DNA of 64,000 bases from Corynebacterium stercoris (GCF_024160105.1 NZ_JAMFTQ010000011.1:1-64000), one strand, 5' to 3'; shown: positions 42,181-52,247, counted from the stretch's first letter. Numbers and translations are program-made. Notes: generated from the sequence alone by a model not told the origin.

Positions 42181-43125
42181 ATGGGAACAAAACGAATCGA
42201 TAGAGAACCTGAAGAAGTCCGCGAGGCCCGCCGCAACCGCGAGGCCGAAATTCTTAGTCACGTGATCAATCTGAGGAAGCTCAGCCACCAGTCAGCGGGC
42301 GAGCTCACCGGCGATTATCACGACCTCCACCCGACCCTGATCTACGCAAAGAATCTGTGGGACGCCCTGCCTTTCCACGAACAGCGCTGGTTGGAGTGCC
42401 GAGCCGCATCGATGACCAGCAGGGGAGCGATCTTGGTCGGTCGCTCCGCAGCGCGCGAGTTGGGGATGTGGGTCATCAGCCTCACCGACGAACCGGTTGA
42501 GCTCGCCGTCCCGTCGGGCGGGACCTCCCCGCGCCGTCTGAAGCGTGGCGGTATGAAGTATCGGCGCATGGAGCTTCGCGACGACGAAATCACCGAGCGC
42601 AACGGCTGCACCATCACCAATTTCTTCCGCACCTTCGCAGATATCGCCCGTTACCACGGTTTTCTGGAGGGCCTCATTGCCGCCGATTACCTCCTCTACC
42701 GCGGCTACGATCCGCAGGCGCTGCGCAAACAGATGCGGCGCCTTGGTCCGCTGCACCGGATTGCCACGGTACGCAGGTGCATCGACCATGCCGTTTCTAA
42801 CTCCGATTCACCATACGAATCTCTCGCCCGCGCCCTCCTCATCGAGGCCGGCATCGGCCCGATCCAGACCCAGGTAAAGATCCTCCACTATTTCGTCGAC
42901 ATTCTCATCGACGGTTGGTTGATCATCGAGATCGACGGCGACATCAAATACGAAGGCCCCGACGCCGATGCCGTTCGCAAGCGCGAACACGATCGCCAGA
43001 AGCAGATCACCAACAAGGGCTACGTGATACTCCGGTACCCCGCAGACTTCATCCGCAGGCACCCGGAGCAGTTCATCGCCGAGGTTCTCCAGGCCATCGC
43101 AGCCCGCGGCGCTGTCATCGCCTAG
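42181..43125 (+). CDS. AbiEi/DUF559-like protein with endonuclease fold
   Basis: A 314-residue protein. The N-terminal 60% resembles the actinobacterial 'type IV antitoxin AbiEi-like' winged-helix group. The C-terminal ~85 residues match the DUF559/Vsr-like nuclease fold: VDILIDGWLIIEIDGDIKYEG (acidic metal-site pattern), then R-K-R-E-H-D-R-Q-K-Q-I-T-N-K-G-Y-V-I-L-R-Y. No partner AbiEii gene is adjacent, so it is not a complete toxin-antitoxin pair. ATG 42181 chosen; the frame is open far upstream through tilS but in a nonsense reading. It interrupts the usual tilS-hpt neighbourhood, which suggests insertion. Confidence 0.75.
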   Translation: MGTKRIDREPEEVREARRNREAEILSHVINLRKLSHQSAGELTGDYHDLHPTLIYAKNLWDALPFHEQRWLECRAASMTSRGAILVGRSAARELGMWVISLTDEPVELAVPSGGTSPRRLKRGGMKYRRMELRDDEITERNGCTITNFFRTFADIARYHGFLEGLIAADYLLYRGYDPQALRKQMRRLGPLHRIATVRRCIDHAVSNSDSPYESLARALLIEAGIGPIQTQVKILHYFVDILIDGWLIIEIDGDIKYEGPDADAVRKREHDRQKQITNKGYVILRYPADFIRRHPEQFIAEVLQAIAARGAVIA

Positions 43126-43693
43126 AACCACGCTTTCCGACGTTCATTTCCTCCACCACCACGCCGTTCTCCAACCCCGCCGCCCGGCCCTGCGTTCTGC
43201 TTCTAGCTCCCACAGGCCGGGTGGCCTTTCTGTTTTGCTGTTCAGGGTGTTTCGTTGCCCGGCTGGGATCACGGTCCACGATCCTCGACGTCACCCGGGT
43301 CGACCCCCGCCGCTCAGGCCGATCCCCGCCAGCCCCCAGGTGGCCCGTTGCGTAGCCTCCGTTCCGATCCTCCCGAGACGATCCAGTCGTTTTTATACAT
43401 GGAGATTGGACGAATAAATCCCTCTGGATCGCGGCGGGCGGCTCGGCAACCATGGATCGAAACAGAGGATCGATCTGCGTTCGCTATCCGCACCGACCGG
43501 CCCCACCGCCAGGCCGCCCACACCGCCCCGCAGACCCGAAGTCGCCCCGTCAACGCCGCAAACCCCGCTGCCAAACCCGCCCCAAACCCCCAAACCACCT
43601 CCTACCACCCCGCTTCTTGAAGCTGCGCGCCCGCCGGTGGCACTATGTAGAGGTTGAGCCATAAATAGCCACCTGAGCGAAAGGCCCGCCGCC
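43126..43693 (+). other. Gene-free gap upstream of hpt
   Basis: 568 bases without a credible coding region; short open frames have no start context and are low in complexity (a Pro/Ala-rich stretch around 43500-43610). One copy of the motif GCTTTCCGACG lies at 43132-43142. An AT-rich patch TTTTTATACATGG around 43390 could be a promoter. Immediately before hpt, GAAAGG precedes the ATG. No terminator hairpin was seen after the AbiEi-like gene. Confidence 0.5.
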
Positions 43694-44329
43694 ATGACCG
43701 AGCACGCCCCCGAGCAGCACCCCGCAACCCACACCGCGAAGCTGTACGACAAGAAGGACTTCAACGTCCCCGCGAACCGCTACGGCGACGACGTCGAGGC
43801 GATTCTGATCGACGAGGAGCAGCTGCAGTCGCGCATCCAGGAGCTGGCGGACATGGTCAGCGAGAAGTACAAGAACGCGGAGCAGGACCTCATGCTGGTG
43901 TGCGTGCTCAAGGGCGCGGTGTTCTTCCTCACCGATTTCGCCCGCGCGCTGAGTATTCCGTGCGAGATGGAGTTCATGGCGGTCTCCAGCTACGGCAACT
44001 CGACCACCAGCTCAGGTGTCGTCCGCATCCTCAAGGACCTGGACAAGGAGATCCAGGGCCGGGACGTGCTCGTCGTGGAGGACATCATCGACTCGGGCCT
44101 CACGCTGTCGTGGCTGCTGCGCAACCTGAAGGGCCGCGGCCCGAAGTCGCTGGAGGTGGTGACGCTGCTGCGCAAGCCGGAGGTGCAGACGGCGAAGATC
44201 GAGCTGCTCGATGTCGGCTTCGACATTCCCAACGAGTTCGTGATCGGTTACGGGCTGGATTACGCGGAGCGGTACCGTGATCTTCCGTACGTCGGCACGC
44301 TGCACCCGCGCGTGTACTCCGAGCACTAG
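43694..44329 (+). CDS. hpt: Hypoxanthine-guanine phosphoribosyltransferase
   Basis: A 211-residue purine salvage enzyme making IMP and GMP from hypoxanthine or guanine and PRPP. The PRPP-binding loop [13 protein letters not shown] is perfect. [17 protein letters not shown] and the late [20 protein letters not shown] are also typical. The N-terminal ~20 residues (His/Pro/Ala-rich) extend beyond E. coli Hpt. ftsH follows after 21 bases, the order conserved across Mycobacteriales. Confidence 0.96.
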   Translation: MTEHAPEQHPATHTAKLYDKKDFNVPANRYGDDVEAILIDEEQLQSRIQELADMVSEKYKNAEQDLMLVCVLKGAVFFLTDFARALSIPCEMEFMAVSSYGNSTTSSGVVRILKDLDKEIQGRDVLVVEDIIDSGLTLSWLLRNLKGRGPKSLEVVTLLRKPEVQTAKIELLDVGFDIPNEFVIGYGLDYAERYRDLPYVGTLHPRVYSEH

Positions 44330-44350
44330 AGCTTTTCGACGAAAGAACAC

Positions 44351-46870
44351 ATGACCAAAAACCAAAACGTGCTGCGGTGGGGCCTGATCGGCGCCACCGT
44401 CCTTATTGTTCTGTACCTGTTGACGCTGATCGGGGACGATACCCGCGCGTATCAGCAGGTGGACACGTCTGTCGCGCTGGAGCAGCTGCGCGAGAATAAC
44501 GCGGAAGAGGTGCAGATCGACGATCGCGAGCAGCGCGTCCGCATCGACCTGCGCGAACCGATCACCGTCGATGAGCGCGAGGGCATCGAGGCCATCAGCG
44601 CTCAGTACCCGGCGCGCACCACCCCGGTGATTTTCGACGCGGTGCAGAATTCCGGCGCCGACAGCTACAAGACGAACGTGACGCAGGAATCGTTCCTGAT
44701 GTCCATGATCGGCTTCATGCTGCCGATGATCATCATCTTCGGCCTGCTGATTTACTTCACGTACCGCATGCAGGCGGGCGGCGGCATGTTCGGCATCGGC
44801 GGCTCGAAGGCGAAGCAGCTGACCAAGGACAACCCGACGAACACGTTCGCGGACGTCGCGGGTGCCGACGAAGCCGTCGACGAGCTGCAGGAAGTGGTGG
44901 ACTTCCTCGTCGACCCGACGATTTACCAGCAGCTCGGCGCGAAGATCCCGCGCGGCGTGCTGCTCTACGGCCCGCCCGGCACCGGTAAGACGCTTCTCGC
45001 CCGCGCCGTCGCGGGCGAGGCGGGTGTGCCGTTCTACACCATCTCGGGTTCGGACTTCGTCGAGATGTTCGTCGGCGTCGGTGCCTCGCGCGTGCGCGAC
45101 CTGTTCAAGCAGGCCCGCGAGAACGCGCCGTGCATTATCTTCATCGACGAGATTGATGCCGTCGGTAGGCAGCGCGGCTCCGGCATGGGCGGCGGCCACG
45201 ACGAGCGCGAGCAGACGCTGAACCAGCTGCTCGTGGAGCTGGACGGTTTCGACGGCCGTGAGGGCGTGATCCTCATCGCCGCGACGAACCGTCCGGACAT
45301 CCTCGACCCGGCGCTGCTGCGCCCGGGCCGCTTCGACCGCCAGATCCCGGTGACCAACCCGGACCTCGCCGGCCGCGCGCAGATCCTCAAGGTGCACGCG
45401 AAGAACAAGCCGCTGTCCAAGGACGTGGACCTGGACGCGCTGGCGAAGCGCACCGCCGGCATGTCGGGCGCGGACCTGGCCAACGTGCTCAACGAGGCCG
45501 CGCTGCTCACCGCCCGCGTCGGCGGCAACGTGATCACGCCGGACGCGCTCGAAGAGGCGACGGACCGCGTGATCGGCGGCCCGCGCCGCAGCTCCAAACT
45601 CATCTCCGAGAAGGAGAAGAAGGTCACCGCCTACCACGAGGGCGGCCACACGCTCGCCGCGTGGGCGCTCCAGGACATCGAGCGCGTGTACAAGGTGACC
45701 ATCCTCCAGCGCGGCAACACCGGCGGCTTCGCCATGACTGCCGACGAAGACGACAAGGGCATGTACAACCGCGACGAACTCTTCGCGCGGATGGTCTTCG
45801 CCATGGGCGGCCGCAGCGCGGAGGAGCTCGTCTTCGGTGAGCCGACGACCGGCGCGTCGAACGACATCGAGCAGGCCACCAAGATCGCCCGCGCGATGGT
45901 CACCGAGTACGGCATGTCCAGCGTCCTCGGCACCGTGAAGTACGGCGAGGAGCAGGGCGACCCCTTCGCCATGCGCGGGGGCGGCGGGCACCTCGACTAC
46001 TCGCCGGCCGTCGCGGAGACCATCGACCGCGAGGTGCACGAGCTCGTCGACGCCGCGCACGCCACCGCCTATGCCATCCTCGAACGCCACCGCGATCACC
46101 TGGACACGCTGGTGAGCAAGCTGCTCGAGAAGGAGACCCTGCGCCGCCCCGACCTCGAGGCGCTCTTCGAGGACATCGAGCCGGAGCGTCCGGAGCTCCC
46201 GCTTCACGACGCTCGTTTCACCCGCCAAGAAGGACGCGACCCCGTCAAGACCCCGGTGGAACTGGCGAAGGAGCGCGGCGAGGAACCGCCGAAGCGCTTC
46301 TCCATCCTCGAGGCATCGCGTGAAACCCGCGAGCGCCGCCGTCGCGAGCGCGAAGCAGAGCAGGCGCAGCAGAACCAGCCCTACAACCGCTGGCGCGCTG
46401 GCGGAAATTCCAGCGGCGGTCAAAACGCCGGCGCGGCCCCGAGCGGCCAGAGCGGCTCCTCCCGCTGGCAGCCGCACCCGGGCGGCCAGCGCGGCAACCA
46501 GCCGAACTACGGCCCAACCCCGCCGCCCGGCTGGACATACCCCGGCCAGCAGAGCCAGCCGCAGGCACCCCAGCCGTTGCCGCCGCACCCGGGCATGGAC
46601 AAGTACCGCCCTGGCGAGGAGACGACGCGCCTGCCGCGCCCGAACCAGCGCCCAGCCGAGCAGCAGCCACAGCGTCCGGCCGAGCAGCCCACCGAGGAGA
46701 TCGGGTTCCGGCTGCCGGAGCACGAGCGCCCGGACCACCCGTTCGAGGAGAACGCGACGGACTCGAACGTGCCGGAGGAGACTCCGGTGCGGGACGCGGA
46801 GGACATCGCCAAGCCGGACAGCGAGCAGCCGGAACCGCCGCGCGACGAGACCCAGGAGGGACAACTATGA
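44351..46870 (+). CDS. ftsH: ATP-dependent zinc metalloprotease FtsH
   Basis: An 839-residue membrane protease for quality control of membrane and short-lived proteins. Two N-terminal helices (about 10-27 and 116-138) flank a small periplasmic domain. The AAA module has Walker A GPPGTGKT (207-214), Walker [10 protein letters not shown], and an SRH region ending [10 protein letters not shown]. The zinc site is HEGGH (429-433). From about residue 640 a ~200-residue Pro/Gln/Arg-rich disordered tail follows, a corynebacterial/mycobacterial extension. Its last four bases overlap folE (ATGA), so it heads the folate operon. Confidence 0.97.
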   Translation: MTKNQNVLRWGLIGATVLIVLYLLTLIGDDTRAYQQVDTSVALEQLRENNAEEVQIDDREQRVRIDLREPITVDEREGIEAISAQYPARTTPVIFDAVQNSGADSYKTNVTQESFLMSMIGFMLPMIIIFGLLIYFTYRMQAGGGMFGIGGSKAKQLTKDNPTNTFADVAGADEAVDELQEVVDFLVDPTIYQQLGAKIPRGVLLYGPPGTGKTLLARAVAGEAGVPFYTISGSDFVEMFVGVGASRVRDLFKQARENAPCIIFIDEIDAVGRQRGSGMGGGHDEREQTLNQLLVELDGFDGREGVILIAATNRPDILDPALLRPGRFDRQIPVTNPDLAGRAQILKVHAKNKPLSKDVDLDALAKRTAGMSGADLANVLNEAALLTARVGGNVITPDALEEATDRVIGGPRRSSKLISEKEKKVTAYHEGGHTLAAWALQDIERVYKVTILQRGNTGGFAMTADEDDKGMYNRDELFARMVFAMGGRSAEELVFGEPTTGASNDIEQATKIARAMVTEYGMSSVLGTVKYGEEQGDPFAMRGGGGHLDYSPAVAETIDREVHELVDAAHATAYAILERHRDHLDTLVSKLLEKETLRRPDLEALFEDIEPERPELPLHDARFTRQEGRDPVKTPVELAKERGEEPPKRFSILEASRETRERRRREREAEQAQQNQPYNRWRAGGNSSGGQNAGAAPSGQSGSSRWQPHPGGQRGNQPNYGPTPPPGWTYPGQQSQPQAPQPLPPHPGMDKYRPGEETTRLPRPNQRPAEQQPQRPAEQPTEEIGFRLPEHERPDHPFEENATDSNVPEETPVRDAEDIAKPDSEQPEPPRDETQEGQL

Positions 46871-47517
46871 CCGAGCCAACCCGCGAGAGCGATCTGCTCG
46901 ACCCGGAGCACACGAGCCCGGGCGCAAGCGACCACGCGCTGGCGACAACCGGCACGTTCGACCGCGAGCGCGCCGAGGCCGCGGTGCGCGAGCTGCTGAT
47001 CGCGGTGGGGGAGGACCCGGACCGCGAGGGCCTCAAGGAAACCCCGGCGCGCGTCGCCCGCGCCTACGAGGAGGTCTTCGCCGGCCTCCACGCGGAGCCG
47101 ACCGACGTGCTGGAGAAGACCTTCGCGGAGAACCACCGCGAGCTGGTCCTGGTGCGCGACATCCCGATCTACTCCACCTGCGAGCACCACCTCGTGCCGT
47201 TCTACGGCAAGGCGCACATCGGCTACATCCCGGGCCCGGAGGGCAAGGTCACTGGCCTGAGCAAGCTGGCCCGCCTTGCGGACCTCTACGCGAAGCGCCC
47301 CCAGGTGCAGGAGCGGTTGACGGCGCAGATTGCGGACGCGCTCGTCGAGAAGCTCGGTGCCAGCGCGGTGATCGTGGTTATCGAGTGCGAGCACCTGTGC
47401 ATGGCCATGCGCGGCATCCGCAAGCCGGGCGCCGTGACCACCACGTCGGCGGTGCGCGGCGGCTTCCAGCACAACGCGGCCTCGCGCGCTGAGGTCATGA
47501 GCTTGATCAGGAGCTAG
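46867..47517 (+). CDS. folE: GTP cyclohydrolase I
   Basis: A 216-residue enzyme that turns GTP into 7,8-dihydroneopterin triphosphate, the first step of folate synthesis. The zinc and active-site residues are visible in [22 protein letters not shown] and [15 protein letters not shown] (Cys and His ligands). The N-terminal ~35 residues are a variable acidic extension. It overlaps ftsH by four bases and folP follows after three, so ftsH-folE-folP-folB-folK is one transcript. Confidence 0.96.
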   Translation: MTEPTRESDLLDPEHTSPGASDHALATTGTFDRERAEAAVRELLIAVGEDPDREGLKETPARVARAYEEVFAGLHAEPTDVLEKTFAENHRELVLVRDIPIYSTCEHHLVPFYGKAHIGYIPGPEGKVTGLSKLARLADLYAKRPQVQERLTAQIADALVEKLGASAVIVVIECEHLCMAMRGIRKPGAVTTTSAVRGGFQHNAASRAEVMSLIRS

Positions 47518-47520
47518 AAC

Positions 47521-48363
47521 ATGAGCGTCGATAGGCTGAGCGCGAAGGGGCGCACCACGGTGATGGGCATTGTGAACGTCACCGCGGACAGCTTCTCGGA
47601 CGGCGGCCAGTACCTGGACGTGGACGCCGCGGTCGCGCACGCGCACGAGCTGGTGCGGCTGGGGGCGGACATTATTGATGTCGGTGCGGAATCGACACGC
47701 CCGGGCGCCACGCGCGTGCCCGCGGAGGTGGAGGCCGCGCGTATCCGCCCGGTCATTGCGCAGCTTCACGACGACGGCATCCTCACCTCCATCGACACCA
47801 TGCGCGCCGCCACAGCCATGGCCGCCGCAGAAGCCGGTGCGGACCTGATCAACGACGTCTCCGGCGGCCTCGCCGACCCGGACATGTACGCCGTGATGGC
47901 GGAGACGCAGCTGCCGGTGTGCCTGATGCACTGGCGCGCGGAGCGTTTCGAGTCCGCGGCGGGCGCGGCCGATCACGGCGGCGACGTGGTCAAAGACGTC
48001 CACGACGTGCTGGCGCAGCTCGCCGACAACGCCATCGCGGCCGGCGTGAAGCCGGAGAACATCACGGTGGACCCGGGCCTTGGCTTCGCCAAAACGGCCG
48101 AGGACAACTGGGCGCTGCTCAACGCCCTGCCCGAGTTCATCGTGGGCCCGTACCCGGTGCTGGTGGGCGCGAGCCGGAAGCGCTTCCTCACGGGCATCCG
48201 CCAAGCTCGGGGCCTCGATCACTTGCCGACCGACGCCGATCCCGCCACCGCCGCCGTCACCGCGCTTGCCGCGCACATGGGCGCGTGGTGCGTGCGCGTG
48301 CACGAAGTGGCGGTGTCCCGCGACGCCGTCGACGTCGCGTCGGCATGGAAGGCGGGCAGGTAA
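47521..48363 (+). CDS. folP: Dihydropteroate synthase
   Basis: A 280-residue TIM-barrel enzyme joining p-aminobenzoate to the pterin; the sulfonamide target. Signature blocks are GIVNVTADSFSDGGQY (pyrophosphate loop), DVGAESTRPGATRV, INDVSGG, and ITVDPGLGFAK, followed by LVGASRKRFL. All the residues of a functional FolP1 type appear to be present. folB starts immediately after its stop (TAAATG). Confidence 0.96.
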   Translation: MSVDRLSAKGRTTVMGIVNVTADSFSDGGQYLDVDAAVAHAHELVRLGADIIDVGAESTRPGATRVPAEVEAARIRPVIAQLHDDGILTSIDTMRAATAMAAAEAGADLINDVSGGLADPDMYAVMAETQLPVCLMHWRAERFESAAGAADHGGDVVKDVHDVLAQLADNAIAAGVKPENITVDPGLGFAKTAEDNWALLNALPEFIVGPYPVLVGASRKRFLTGIRQARGLDHLPTDADPATAAVTALAAHMGAWCVRVHEVAVSRDAVDVASAWKAGR

Positions 48364-48735
48364 ATGGCGGACCGCATCGAGCTCAAGGGCCTGACCGTCC
48401 ACGCGAACCACGGCGTGCTGCCGCACGAGACGGCACACGGCCAGACCTTCACCATCGACATCACGTGCTGGCTCGATTTCGCCCAGGCCGCGGCCGACGA
48501 TGACCTCACGCAGACCATCAACTACGCGGAGCTCGCCCAGCTGGCCCACGACATCGCGGCCGGGACGACGCGCCAGCTCATCGAGACCGTCGCCACGCAG
48601 ATCGCCGACGAGGCCCTGCAAACCTACCCCCAGCTCCACGCCGTCGAGGTGACGCTGCACAAGCCGCACGCCCCGATCCCGCTGGTGTTCCAGGACGTGG
48701 CCGTGGTGGCCCGTCGCTCCCGAAAGCGCCTCTGA
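48364..48735 (+). CDS. folB: Dihydroneopterin aldolase
   Basis: A 123-residue aldolase that makes 6-hydroxymethyl-dihydropterin. It has the conserved opening MADRIELKGLTVHANHGVLP with the substrate-contacting His and Glu-rich follow-up, TINYAELAQLAHDIA, the active-site Glu in RQLIETVA, and the typical C-terminal block VEVTLHKPHAPIP with its Lys. ATG abuts folP's stop; folK starts two bases after it. Confidence 0.95.
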   Translation: MADRIELKGLTVHANHGVLPHETAHGQTFTIDITCWLDFAQAAADDDLTQTINYAELAQLAHDIAAGTTRQLIETVATQIADEALQTYPQLHAVEVTLHKPHAPIPLVFQDVAVVARRSRKRL

Positions 48736-48737
48736 CC

Positions 48738-49247
48738 ATGCGCGCAGTGCTGTCCACCGGCTCCAACATGGAAGATTCGCGCGCGCACCTCGCAGCCGTG
48801 GTCCGCGCATTCGAGCCGCATCTGATCCGCGCGAGCTCCATCTACGCCACCGCGCCCTGGGGCGGGGTGGACCAGCCGGACTTTCTGAACCAGGCATTGC
48901 TTATCGACGTTCCCCTCACCCCCCACGAGCTCCTCAACACCTGCCAGCAGCTCGAGCGCGAGGCGAACCGCGTGCGCGACGTCCGCTGGGGCCCGCGCAC
49001 GCTGGACGTGGACATCGTGCACATCGACGGCTACACCGCAGACGACCCGGAGCTGACCGTCCCGCACCCGCGAGCCCACCAGCGCGAATTCGTCCTGCGC
49101 CCCTGGTTGGAGATCGATCCGGACGCGCAGCTGAACGGCCAACCCGTCCGCGAGATCCTCCACAACCTCGAACCGCAAGGCGTGCGCCAACTCCCCGCCG
49201 AAGCCAGCGACCCCGCCGACCCCACTCAAAGCGAGGCGCGACCATGA
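48738..49247 (+). CDS. folK: 2-amino-4-hydroxy-6-hydroxymethyldihydropteridine pyrophosphokinase
   Basis: A 169-residue HPPK. Motifs in order: STGSNMEDSRAHL at the N-terminus (usually LGSNLGD), SSIYATAPWGGVDQPDFLNQAL, and the kinase signature RWGPRTLDVDIVHIDG (R-W-G-P-R-x-L-D-x-D-I). The last four bases overlap the DUF3180 gene. It activates the pterin for FolP. Confidence 0.95.
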   Translation: MRAVLSTGSNMEDSRAHLAAVVRAFEPHLIRASSIYATAPWGGVDQPDFLNQALLIDVPLTPHELLNTCQQLEREANRVRDVRWGPRTLDVDIVHIDGYTADDPELTVPHPRAHQREFVLRPWLEIDPDAQLNGQPVREILHNLEPQGVRQLPAEASDPADPTQSEARP

Positions 49248-49711
49248 CCCGCACCCCGCTCACCGGCCTCATCGGCGCGTTCTTCTTCACGGCCGCCGCG
49301 GCGCTGATCCTGGTGCGCCGCTTCTACAGCGCGCTCGTCTCCCTCGACCTGATCGTGCCCTTGAGCCTCTGGATCGTCGCCGCGGCCTGCGGCTACTTCG
49401 CCTACATGGTGCACAAGCGTCGCGAGGAGGGGAAGGTGGGCCTGGACCGCAGCCAGCTCAACCCGATGATGGCCGCGAACCTCATGGTCTTCGGCAAGGC
49501 CTCCGCGTGGGCGGGCGCGCTGTGCGGCGGCCTCTACGCCGGCGTGCTCATCTACGTCATTCCCCGGCTGCAACTACTCACCGCCGCAGCGGAAGATTTC
49601 CCCTCCGTACTTTCGGGTGCGCTCGGCGGCATCGCGCTCGCCGCGGCGGGGGTAATGCTGGAGCGGGCGTGCGAAGTGTCGCCACCCTCCGCCGGCGAGG
49701 GCGTTAGCTAA
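49244..49711 (+). CDS. DUF3180 membrane protein
   Basis: A 155-residue membrane protein with four hydrophobic helices (about 6-24, 32-54, 78-104 and 119-140). It matches the DUF3180 family, found after folK in nearly all Mycobacteriales; its role is unknown. ATGA overlap with folK shows translational coupling to the folate genes, and the association is conserved, but no transporter motif is visible. A polar Arg/Glu-rich loop (residues 58-70) faces one side of the membrane. Confidence 0.85.
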   Translation: MTRTPLTGLIGAFFFTAAAALILVRRFYSALVSLDLIVPLSLWIVAAACGYFAYMVHKRREEGKVGLDRSQLNPMMAANLMVFGKASAWAGALCGGLYAGVLIYVIPRLQLLTAAAEDFPSVLSGALGGIALAAAGVMLERACEVSPPSAGEGVS

Positions 49712-49721
49712 GGTAATCACC

Positions 49722-50696
49722 ATGACTGACCGCGAGCCCACGTCCGCAACCAGCTCCAAGGGCACCTTCTGGGTGGTCGCCCCGTTCGTGGTGGCCGTGA
49801 TCGGCACCGTGGTCATGCTCTTCACCAACTCCGCCAACGCGCTGAAGATCGCGCTGATCTTCGCGCTCTGGGCCGCCGTCGCCGGCATCATGGTCATCGA
49901 CCGCACCCGCCGCGACCGCGACACCGCAGTCCAGCGCGCCGCGGACACCGAGGCACAGCTTGCCGACGCACGCTCCCAACTCGCAAAGCACCCCGACACC
50001 CCCGCGCCGGCAGCCCCAGCCGTGGACGTGGAGGTGCTGCGCGAGCTGCAGGCCGAGATCAAGGCCCTGCGCTCCCAGCTCGAGGAGCTGCGCGGCGAGC
50101 CGCTGCAGTACGAGCCCGCCGCCGTCCACGCCGCCGCCCGCCGCATCCAGGAGATCGAGTCCACCCCGAAGCAGCCCGGCCCCTCCACCGAGGACACGGC
50201 GAAGATCGCGGCTGTGAAGGAGCCCCCCGCTTCCCGACGCCAGCGACCCGGCGCCCCGACCGCCGACGCCATCTCCGGTCGCCTTGGCCAGCAGCCGTCC
50301 CGCCCGCAGCCGAACCCGCTGGCCGCCCTGATCAGCGAGCGCGAACGCGAAGCCGCCGCGGCCCCCAAGCCGACCGCCAAGCCGGCCCCCACGGCAACCC
50401 CGAAGCCCAAGCCGACCGCTGCGCCCAAGCCCACCCCGGCAGCCCCCAAGCCAACCACCCCGAAACCCGAGCAGCCCAAGCCGTTCCCGACCCCGGCAGC
50501 CCCGAAGCCGCAGCCGACCCCGCCGGCCGAGCCCGCTCCGGCCGCAACCCCCAAGCCGGCCGAGCCCACTCCGTCCGCAGCCCCGGCCGACACCACCGAA
50601 CCCACCACCTCCCGCCGTGGCGGCCGCCGCCGCCGCGACGAGCGCGGCGCATCCGCCATCTCCGTGGCTGACCTGCTGAAGCGCGAGGAGCACTAG
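49722..50696 (+). CDS. DUF6779-like membrane protein with Pro/Ala-rich tail
   Basis: A 324-residue protein. Two adjacent N-terminal helices (about 15-37 and 41-59) are followed by a short coiled coil (65-140, rich in Ala, Arg, Leu and Glu) and a long Pro/Ala/Lys-rich region (about 175-300) with repeated K-P-T-A and P-K-P-x motifs. The C-terminus is basic and ends VADLLKREEH. It fits the DUF6779 group encoded after DUF3180 in corynebacteria. TAAGGT lies seven bases before the ATG, so it may have its own leaderless promoter. Function unknown; an envelope-spanning or division role is possible by position and shape. Confidence 0.7.
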   Translation: MTDREPTSATSSKGTFWVVAPFVVAVIGTVVMLFTNSANALKIALIFALWAAVAGIMVIDRTRRDRDTAVQRAADTEAQLADARSQLAKHPDTPAPAAPAVDVEVLRELQAEIKALRSQLEELRGEPLQYEPAAVHAAARRIQEIESTPKQPGPSTEDTAKIAAVKEPPASRRQRPGAPTADAISGRLGQQPSRPQPNPLAALISEREREAAAAPKPTAKPAPTATPKPKPTAAPKPTPAAPKPTTPKPEQPKPFPTPAAPKPQPTPPAEPAPAATPKPAEPTPSAAPADTTEPTTSRRGGRRRRDERGASAISVADLLKREEH

Positions 50697-50703
50697 CGCC
50701 CGC

Positions 50704-51408
50704 ATGCCGCCCCGCCTCGCCGTCGGCGTGATTGGCCACCCGCACCTGTCCACGCTCCTTGAGCGCGCCGGCCACACCACCCACGCCATCGACCCGTTCG
50801 ACGACCCCGGTGCGATCCAGCACGTTGACCTGGTGATCCTCGACGGCACCGCCGACGACATCCGCGCCACCGCCGCCGAGCTCGCGCCCCACGCCCGCCC
50901 GCGACAGATGTTCTTGCACACCGCGCTCGACCACGGCCCGCAACTACTCGACGATGTCGAAACCTCCCACGCCATTGTCATGGCAGCCCACAACCTCTTC
51001 GGCACCGTCTGGGTCACCGCCGCCGCCGACGAGATGGGGGAGACCCTCGTCAGCATCCTCATTGCCGAAGCCGGCGGCACCGCCGTCCCCATCAGCGACC
51101 AAGACCGCCCCGCCATCGCCGCAGCCCAGCACCTCCGCGCGCTGGAACAAGCGGCCCGCGAGGACGCCTTCGACATCCTGCGCGCTACCATTCCCACCTT
51201 GGAACCCCTCCAGGACAGTTTCTTCCAGGCCCCATCCGGCACGCTGCCTGCCATAACCCCGAGCGACCTCGACCGCCTCGCGGCCGCGATCGACGATCCC
51301 GGCGCCCGCCGTCTCTTTGTCGACCTGCACCGCCGCCGCGCCGAGCAATCCCACGCCACGGACATTGAGCTGTGGGCCTACGAGCACTACGAAGGATCCC
51401 GACCATGA
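50704..51408 (+). CDS. Rossmann-fold protein, DUF2520-like
   Basis: A 234-residue soluble protein. The N-terminal half has Rossmann-like strands (LAVGVIGHPHLSTLLERAGH, then VDLVILDGTADDI), and the C-terminal half is helical. In corynebacteria a Rossmann/DUF2520 protein precedes the PanC-like gene, which matches this place. The dinucleotide motif is degenerate (G-V-I-G-H-P rather than G-x-G-x-x-G), so cofactor binding is uncertain. It starts seven bases after the previous stop and overlaps the PanC-like gene by four bases. Confidence 0.6.
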   Translation: MPPRLAVGVIGHPHLSTLLERAGHTTHAIDPFDDPGAIQHVDLVILDGTADDIRATAAELAPHARPRQMFLHTALDHGPQLLDDVETSHAIVMAAHNLFGTVWVTAAADEMGETLVSILIAEAGGTAVPISDQDRPAIAAAQHLRALEQAAREDAFDILRATIPTLEPLQDSFFQAPSGTLPAITPSDLDRLAAAIDDPGARRLFVDLHRRRAEQSHATDIELWAYEHYEGSRP

Positions 51409-52247
51409 CGTTCACCCCAGGCCAAGCCACCGTCGTCACCGACGAAGCACTGCTTGCCACCTACGGCCGCGCCTTCCGCAAGATCGGCAAGACCATCGCA
51501 CTGGTCCCGCTCTCCAGCGCGATCCACGCCGGCCACATCGAGCTCATCCGCGCCGCCCGTTCCCTCCTCGGCGCGTACACCGTGGTCACCTTCACCGGCG
51601 AGCTCGACGACACCACCCGCGACATCTTCACCCGCGAAAAGGTCGATCTCGTCTTCAACGGCCCCCTCGAAACCACCGTCAGCGTCAACACCGGCCTCGA
51701 CCACCTCGAAAACTCCGAGGTCATCGCCCGCGACGTCGCACGCATCCTCGCCGCCGCCAACCTCACCCACGCCACCGACCTAGTGATGGGGGAGAAGGAC
51801 TTCGAACTCCTCGTGGCCACCCAGCGCGCCGTCTCCGCACTCCGCATGGAAGTGAAACTCCACTCCGTGCCCACCGTCCGCACCCCCGACGGCGTCGCGC
51901 TCTCCTTGCGCAATTCGCGTATCGACGACGCTTCCCAGGACACCGCCCTCGCCCTTTCCGCCGCATTGACCGCCGGCGCCCACGCCGCGGAGCACGGCGA
52001 GGAGGTTGTCCTCGAGACCGTCCGCGGCATTCTCAACGCCGCTGGTGTGGAGCCCACATACCTGGCGATCCGCGACCTCGCCTTCGGCCCCGCCCCGCAG
52101 ACCGGCGACGCCCGCCTGCTCGCCGCCATCACTCTGCCCGCCAAACAAGACAGCTCCACGACCGAGGCGCAAGCCTCGGTCCACCTCGCCGACAACGTCG
52201 GCCTCCCACTCGGCATCGGCTTCAAGCACATCGCCGACGACTTCTAG
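51405..52247 (+). CDS. PanC-like protein lacking canonical pantoate-binding residues
   Basis: A 280-residue member of the pantothenate synthetase (PanC) fold. The nucleotide HIGH motif is present as HAGH (41-44), and SVPTVRTPDGVALSLRNSRI (154-173) matches the C-terminal signature. But the segment usually written VPTMGALHEGH reads VPLSSAIHAGH, the NPTQF motif is missing (VTFTGELDD instead), and the Gln pair of GEKDxQQL is Glu-Leu (GEKDFELL). Those residues bind pantoate, so activity with pantoate is doubtful. I give no gene symbol. Start ATG 51405 overlaps the preceding gene by four bases; an upstream in-frame ATG at 51372 is unlikely. Confidence 0.8.
   Translation: MTFTPGQATVVTDEALLATYGRAFRKIGKTIALVPLSSAIHAGHIELIRAARSLLGAYTVVTFTGELDDTTRDIFTREKVDLVFNGPLETTVSVNTGLDHLENSEVIARDVARILAAANLTHATDLVMGEKDFELLVATQRAVSALRMEVKLHSVPTVRTPDGVALSLRNSRIDDASQDTALALSAALTAGAHAAEHGEEVVLETVRGILNAAGVEPTYLAIRDLAFGPAPQTGDARLLAAITLPAKQDSSTTEAQASVHLADNVGLPLGIGFKHIADDF

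Noticed and set aside
44012-46864. A 950-codon open frame antisense to hpt/ftsH
   Set aside because: Same cause: a shadow of ftsH in GC-rich DNA, repetitive Arg/Val/Leu composition and no start context.
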